From Mikania micrantha (Eukaryota; Streptophyta; Magnoliopsida; Asterales; Asteraceae): DNA of 64,000 nt. Every line of letters starts with the position of its first letter. The stretch's first letter is position 1. The position numbers and the translations under genes were made by a program. This document shows positions 58,190 through 64,000 of the stretch, in pieces. Location: positions 42,182,804 through 42,246,803 of the forward strand of contig CM018683.1 in the NCBI GenBank assembly GCA_009363875.1. The letters run 5' to 3'. The notes below the pieces were generated by a model that saw only the letters and a list, made by a program, of their open reading frames with translations, had not been told where the DNA came from and ran no database searches.

Positions 58190-58400
58190 TTAAGAGTATC
58201 TGTGACAATACATGGACATTATGTAATTAACATAAGTTAAAGACATGATCCATGGAGTGGTGGCTAACCACGTGACAATACATGAGATCAAAGCAATTAA
58301 CCGAAGTTAAAGGCAACGATTCACGAAGTTGTGATAATCCAAGTGACAATGCGTGTAATCTTTGTTATTGACCGAAGTCAATGACAATGTTACACGGATA
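58190..58400. repeat. ~65-75-bp tandem array, inner LTR
   Basis: Three diverged units contain GTGACAATACATG, ATTAACCGAAGTTAAAGGCA and a CACGAAGTTGTGATAATCC linker. They lie in the same slot as, but are unlike, the GCGGAGGACC array of the surrounding LTR. Confidence 0.65.
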
Positions 58401-59179
58401 AATAATGATAAGAGATAATCCATAATTAATGATAATTCTATAAAGTGAATATCATATTGATAAACAGGTATTATCCTTGTGTTATCAAAATAATATTTAA
58501 ATTGGTATACATGTTTCACCTCCGAGTTTTAAAACAAAACAGTTTAAAGAAAGGGAGGTTATGGGAACTCACCTGAGTCCTTAGAATCAGTGTTCTTGTA
58601 GTATGCGTGCTCGCGTACGTGAAATCCAAACAACTCAATGATCTGTAAGTATTATGTGTTTGTGTTTATAAATATATGCATTCTAATTTAATTAAGTAAC
58701 CATTTCTAAATCCTTAAGTGTTTAATTATTTATTTTAGTTATTAAAACTTAACTTGTAACACTTAAGGCTTATCAATGACTATCATAACATTGTGATTTA
58801 GACTTGTTATTTTAAGTCATTTCATTAGAATAATTATTTGAGCTATCTATAGGTGTTTTTCCATGGTTATGTATATCCCAAGACAATAACTTTAATCATG
58901 TACACCTCATCGTATACATGTATGTTTATTTTAATTGACCACCATCATTCTAAGTTATTAAAATTTGAGCTTTGGGTTTTAAGAGGTTATACTTAAGCTA
59001 GTCATATAAAATATTTCGATGTATATAACCTATAACCCAAAACTTATCATTTTACTTTTGTTATAGCAAAAAGGGTGGTGATCCTTGAATACCCATGCAT
59101 GCATGATTGTGCTTAGCCTTAAATCTGTTTTTGTTCAACATCTACCCATATTTCGAACCCTAATTTTTATGTTGGCCAT

Positions 59180-59620
59180 TAGACACCAGCGAACCTATTG
59201 CCGGTTCTCCCTAGGTTCGGCTCTAACCCATAAAGGTTCGGCCAGGTTGTTAGGCAGGAAGGGTTCGTCTAATCCCACAGGTAGGGTTCGGCTAAATTGG
59301 TCCAAGGTTCGCCCCAACAAGGCTTGACCAAGGTTCGGCCAGATGACCATGGGTTCGCTGGGTTCCTCGATGTAAAAAGGTTCGGCCCATCAAAGAAGGA
59401 AGGTTCGGTGTCCATGCAAGTTGGCCAAGGTTCGCTCCTCCCTGACTTGCTCAGCAAGGTTCGTGGCTCTGTAGCGTATCCTCGAAGGTTCGCTGGCCAG
59501 GAAGGTTCGGCTAGGGTTAGCAGCATGGGAGGGTTCGGCCATCATGATGTTTATGGCCGCAGGTTCGTAGGCCCTTGGTGTGACGGCTGAAAGGTTCGGC
59601 CCAAAGCATCCCACGAACCC
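59180..59620 (+). repeat. GGTTCG array, inner LTR
   Basis: About 16 GGTTCG cores (GGTTCGGC most common) at 17-40 bp spacing. Confidence 0.85.
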
Positions 59621-60355
59621 TACAACGTCCCTAGCTACTCACCCTTGACACCATTGAGTTTTCAGGTTCTAAGATCTGATATGGTCCTTCTTATGTTCAT
59701 ACTAACTCGATCAACACATATAAAACTAAAGAAATCATGTATAAGCGGGTATCCATGTTCTAATAACGTTTTTAACAAAAACCGAAACAAAAGCTCAGAT
59801 TTACCCTGAAATGTTAAACAAACGCAAGATTTTCTTGTACTTCCTCGTTCTCCTTGATCTCGTGGTCGTTTAGGGCCAAGAATCACGCGATTCCGTCAAG
59901 AAACGAGCTCGTAATCGTAGAGAGAAGTTGGGTATTGTGAGGGTGACGAATTTTGAAGGTTTTAGTGAGAGAAGTGATTTTGTAAAAATGAGAAGGAAGG
60001 TGGTGGCTTTCTTGTTTATATCGCGTGTGGTTCCCGCGTGTTCGGTCTTGTTTTTATCGTGATTACCCAAAAATAATTACTCGGTTATTCTCGTAAATAA
60101 TATTTGGAATATAAATCGTTTAAATAATTATATTTAATTTTTATAAAAGAATAATTATAAATGAAATGATTTCAAATAAATTATTTCGTAAAACAAATTC
60201 TGTTTCGTTTCGTTAATTTAATTATTTAAATTATCCGATTATTCGAATTAAATTTAAGTTGTGATTCCTAATAAACGTTTCTATATTTCATTTATTAAAT
60301 TAATATCATAATTAATTATTTTATTATCTCGTCGAAATGCGTTACTCGCGTACGT

Positions 60356-60487
60356 ATTCGTAAAGATCGTCACCTTTGCGAATCCAACGCTTGTATCGTA
60401 TTTCGATTTGATTTACAATTTATGGAATATCGTTTCAGAATATTATTCTTAATAATTATATTCGTGTGAATCGTCACCCACACGAAT
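60356..60487 (-). promoter_or_regulatory. paired dyads around CGTC, inner LTR
   Basis: 60356-60383 has arms ATTCGTAAAGAT and ACCTTTGCGAAT around CGTC (11 of 12 pair in either strand). 60460-60487 has arms ATTCGTGTGAAT and ACCCACACGAAT around CGTC; 12 of 12 pair on minus with two G-U. Confidence 0.75.
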
Positions 60488-61699
60488 ACATTTATTAGGT
60501 TAATATTTATGAATTAATATTCTCGTTTAAATAATGCCCGTATCCTCACCATCGCGTAATTAATTCTCATTTTTTATTAACTTTAATATTATCATTCCCA
60601 AACCAAAACCCACTAAACCCTAGTCACTGACACATCCATGATAGACCGAAATATGCATATGTATAGGGCATATGCAGAGGTAGATCGCAACCTCCCCTAC
60701 ACCGTCCCACCGCTATTTCGATAAACCATGACCATGTGTCCTTGACTATGTTTAGCAACCAACAACAACCAACTTAAATCCCCTTTCCATTTCCAAACCA
60801 TATTCATAATCCGTATAATGTAACTGCGATAAACGCTCTGGTTCTGTTTAGTTGAGTTACAACTAAACTTCCCATGGTTTACGTGTATAATATGTTGTAA
60901 TCATGTATACCAGTAACAATGATAATCATCAAGTAATGTGTCAATATTAATAATTACAAAATCTCAGGTCGTAACAGTACAATCGTACGGATGTACGGAC
61001 AACCTAAAGTACAGTGATGTTACACCAGGTGTCACCCATGTGTTATCAAAATAATATTTAAAATTCTGGTATACATGTTCCACCTCCGAGTTTAAAAACA
61101 AAATGATTTAAAAAGGAGGTTAGGAGAACTCACCTGAATTCCTTAGATTCATTGTTCTGTAGTATGCGCGCTCACGTATGTGAAATCAAAAGCAACTCAA
61201 TCAACATGTATTTATCGTATGTTTCGCGTTCATAAGTACGTAAGTTTGATCATAATTAAGTGTCTATACGTGTTTATCTTAAATCCATAAGTATATCATT
61301 AACTTAGTTTATTTTATCTAAGTTAAAATGATACTTGCTGCTACGGAAGTCATTATCGTCAAAATATAATTTAAACTGCTTGGTTTTTATTTATAGTGAT
61401 GATAAACTAAAAGTGAAGTCTTGTGTGCACCCCCGTAGATATGTATACTCCGAGGTGATAATCCTAACCCTGCACATATCTATACATGCATGCACGTTCA
61501 ATTAATTTGACCATCATGATTTAAGTTATTAAAATCTAGTTTATATTTAAGAAAGTTATACTTAGGTTATTCACATAAAATGTTCACATTATTGTAATTG
61601 CATGATTTAAAACCTATGTATAATGTGAAAAAGGTGGTGGTCCTTATAATCTTCATGCATGCATGGGTATACATAATTTCCCATGCTCTTTAGTTCACC

Positions 61700-62100
61700 C
61701 ATAACCCTAGTTCGAAAACATAGGTTCGATAGCCCTTGATCCAGCGAACCTTGGGGTCCGGTTACACCTTAGGTTCGGCTTCTTAGGGTTCGCAGCCACC
61801 CCTAGGTTTGCCACCAGAAGGTTCGTTGTCCAAAGGGTATGAAGCTATGGAAGGTTCGCTGGAATGGGAGGTCCGGCCATGCACCAGGTTCGGCCATGCA
61901 TCAGGTTCGCCCATTTAGGGTTCGTGAAGCCTTGGTTCGTGGATGGAAACTTCGGCTGGCACAAGGTTCGGCCGAGAGAGGTTCGCAACAACATTAGGTT
62001 CTAGGCTCGTGAAGCTGGGTTCGCAGCTCTTGGTTCGTGGTTTCCAGGTTCGGCCAGCATAACTATCGACCACCATAGGTTCGGCCGATCTGCTTTCTAG
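61700..62100 (+). repeat. GGTTCG array, outer LTR
   Basis: About 18 GGTTCG cores with GGTCCG and GGCTCG variants. Confidence 0.8.
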
Positions 62101-62813
62101 CGAACCATCTGCTCATCATCATCCTCTTCGATCCTGGTTAGTTGCAGGTCGTTCCCATGACTTCCTCATACTCATATTAGCTCGTTTTAGGTTTTACAAT
62201 GTGTAAAATCGTTTAAAAAGGTGGTGACAATAACCGGTTTCTATATGTGTAAAAACCAAAAAGTAAAGTGAACGATCTACCTTCAAATCGTGATTAAATG
62301 CTCGAAATATTCATGGATTCTTGTTCTACTCATCCGTATGAACGATTTGGCACCAATATTTCTTGAAATGGTTGAGTTTTGAAGAAGATATTCTAGAGAG
62401 AAGGTAGAGAGAGAGTAGGGTGACGGGAATGTGGGTTTAGAGAGAGAAAGAGATTGTGAAAATGAAAGAGATGAAGTGGTTCATCTCTCTTATATCTCGT
62501 TTCGTTCCCACGTGCTCGGTCTCGTTTATTTCGCGTTAAAAAATATTAGATGCTCGGTTTTTCTCGTAAAATATATTCAAAACATGAATCGTTTAAATAA
62601 TTAGATTTCGTTTTTACAAAATAGTTTTAATTTGATTTCGTTTTGATAAAATAATTTCATTTGTTTTCGTTAAGTTATTTATTTAATAAAACGATTTATT
62701 CGGATCCGTCTAAGGTTGTAATTCTTAATAAATGTTTTTAAATTCCTTTTCTTAATTTAATATCGTTAGATATTATTTCGGTTATCTCGTTGAAGCGCGT
62801 TACTCACGTACGT

Positions 62814-62945
62814 ATTCGTAAAGATCGTCACCTTTTCGAATCCAACGTTCGTATCGTATTTCAATTCGATTTACGATTTATGGAATATCGTTTCAGTATA
62901 TTATTCCTAATAATTATATTTGTGTGAATCGTCACCTACGTGAAT
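62814..62945 (-). promoter_or_regulatory. paired dyads around CGTC, outer LTR
   Basis: 62814-62841 has arms ATTCGTAAAGAT and ACCTTTTCGAAT around CGTC (11 of 12 pair on minus). 62918-62945 has arms ATTTGTGTGAAT and ACCTACGTGAAT around CGTC (8 of 12); this is the most decayed copy. Confidence 0.65.
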
Positions 62946-63693
62946 ACATTATTAAGTTAATATTTCTGAAATAACATTCGTGTTTAAATTATATTCGTAA
63001 CCTCACCATCGCGTAATTATTTTCAATAATGCTTTCATTATTTAATTATTTTGATTATTATAATTTCCCAATCCAAATCCCACTAAACCACATCACTGAC
63101 ACACCCATGATAGACCGAAATAAGCTTATGTATAGGGCATATGTAGGAGTAGGTCGCAACCTCTCCAGCCACCGTCCCACCACCATTTCGATAAACCATG
63201 ACCATGTGTCATTGACTATGTTTAGTAACCAACCAATAACCAACTCATAAACCTTTGCCATTCCAAACCAAAACCTCGGATTCTCCTCACCAAATACTCA
63301 ACACTGATATAATCATGATAAACCGAATATGGTTTATGTATAGGGCATACGTAGAAGTCAGTCGCAATTGCTTCAGCCGCCATCCCACCACCTCTTCGAT
63401 AGACCATGATTATATCCTTGCCTATCTTTGGTTATAGAATCCCATACCACTATCATTCCCAATCAATGAGCCATATCATATTAATTCAATTGCAATAAAC
63501 TCTCTGGTTCTGTTTAGTTGTGTTTCAAACTAGACTTCCCATGGTTTATGCTCATTATGATAATATACGTTCTCAATAATGTATACCAATGATAATAACA
63601 TCCAATAATTCATAGTAATTACCAATTATCATATCAGGTCTTAACAATACAAATATTTATGTAATGAAATGCCTGAAATACAGTGATGTTACA

Positions 63694-64000
63694 CTCCATA
63701 ATATCATAGACGCAACGAAACAAGCTCAACGTCAAATTTTACGCACCAAACATGACACATTACACATACAATGTACACTACACAAACAACATCCTATGTG
63801 ACAAAAATTATAACAAAACAGAGCCATTCAAATACCCTAAACATTACAGAAGACACATCAATTATTACACAATTGATAAATCATTTACACAGGGAGGAGA
63901 ATTCAGCCTCATATAAGACACAATACACATTACACAATTGACATAGTACATTTCAAGCTCCATAATATCACAGACGCAACAAAACAAGCTCAACATCAAA
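63694..64000. repeat. ~265-bp tandem array, continuation to window edge
   Basis: Starts with the CTCCA duplication and continues the unit interrupted at 56676. A fourth CAATTGACATAGTAC landmark lies at 63935. The array runs off the right edge, so the MULE terminus lies beyond the window. Confidence 0.9.

Larger units (their letters stand above)
57554..61024 (-). mobile_element. inner solo LTR, 3471 bp, TSD CCAGG
   Basis: The element begins TGTAACACCCCGACCGATGG (57554) and ends ACAGTGATGTTACA (61024). CCAGG is duplicated at 57549-57553 and 61025-61029. It has the same family and orientation as the LTR it entered, and lies shortly after that LTR's tandem array. It carries its own array at about 58190-58400 (TGACAATACATG with CCGAAGTTAAAGGCAA), a GGTTCG array at 59180-59620, minus ATATAAACAAG at 60011-60021, paired dyads at 60356-60487 and one GTATAGGGCATATGC module at 60660. 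Confidence 0.92.
56677..63693 (-). mobile_element. outer solo LTR in 265-bp array, TSD CTCCA
   Basis: The element begins TGTAACACCCCGACCGATGG (56677) and ends ACAGTGATGTTACA (63693). CTCCA is duplicated at 56672-56676 and 63694-63698. Its own length without the inner LTR is 3541 bp. It has a tandem array at 57240-57480, a GGTTCG array at 61700-62100 and AGAGAGAG at 62400-62450. Paired dyads lie at 62814-62945, with two TATGTATAGGGCATA modules at 63128 and 63337. No gag or pol. It is a second LTR family, sharing modules with the 41-50 kb pair but with a different left end. Confidence 0.92.

Overview
This window is nuclear DNA of a flowering plant, a eudicot and possibly Asteraceae (the family guess is inference only). 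The evidence is a 36-exon plant gene with AT-rich introns, plant-type Ty3/gypsy and Ty1/copia retrotransposons, MULE and hAT elements, and long AG and TA microsatellites. There is one apparently intact host gene, a large set of nested transposable elements, and several gene fragments.

Layout. 1-1821 (minus) is the gag/protease/start of RT of a gypsy element running off the left edge. 2175-3077 is a copia LTR lying on its minus strand. 4.2-13.6 kb is a stack of very long gypsy-type LTRs and LTR fragments, including a solo LTR at 8427-11345 with target site duplication (TSD) TCCTA. 13.6-17.5 kb is AT-rich, with a Helitron-like end, MITE-like palindromes and microsatellites. 17482-37188 (minus) is a complete gene for UDP-glucose:glycoprotein glucosyltransferase (UGGT). 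I could phase all 36 coding exons (4884 nt, 1627 residues). Its introns hold at least four MITEs with clear TSDs, plus further diverged ones. 37.9-38.5 kb is a chimera of two host gene fragments, a PQQ/polyvinylalcohol-dehydrogenase-like piece joined to a type II metacaspase piece.

From about 39 kb to the right edge lies one large broken MULE. It has a FAR1/MURA-like transposase on plus (40.05-51.09 kb) and a Ulp1-type cysteine protease gene on minus (51.84-56.04 kb). The two converge, and the protease gene is followed outward by a ~265-bp tandem array (56.1-56.7 and 63.7-64.0 kb). Two pairs of solo LTRs are nested in it, each LTR with its own perfect 5-bp TSD: 41352-50029 (CACTT) holding 44407-48299 (CAGGG), inside the transposase; and 56677-63693 (CTCCA) holding 57554-61024 (CCAGG), inside the tandem array.

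The most unusual signal is in the long LTRs. They share two ~28-bp dyads with a usually CGTC/GACG centre whose arms differ between copies yet stay complementary. They also carry a dense GGTTCG array and a tandem-array slot whose repeat unit differs from one LTR to the next. No tRNA, rRNA or CRISPR was seen.
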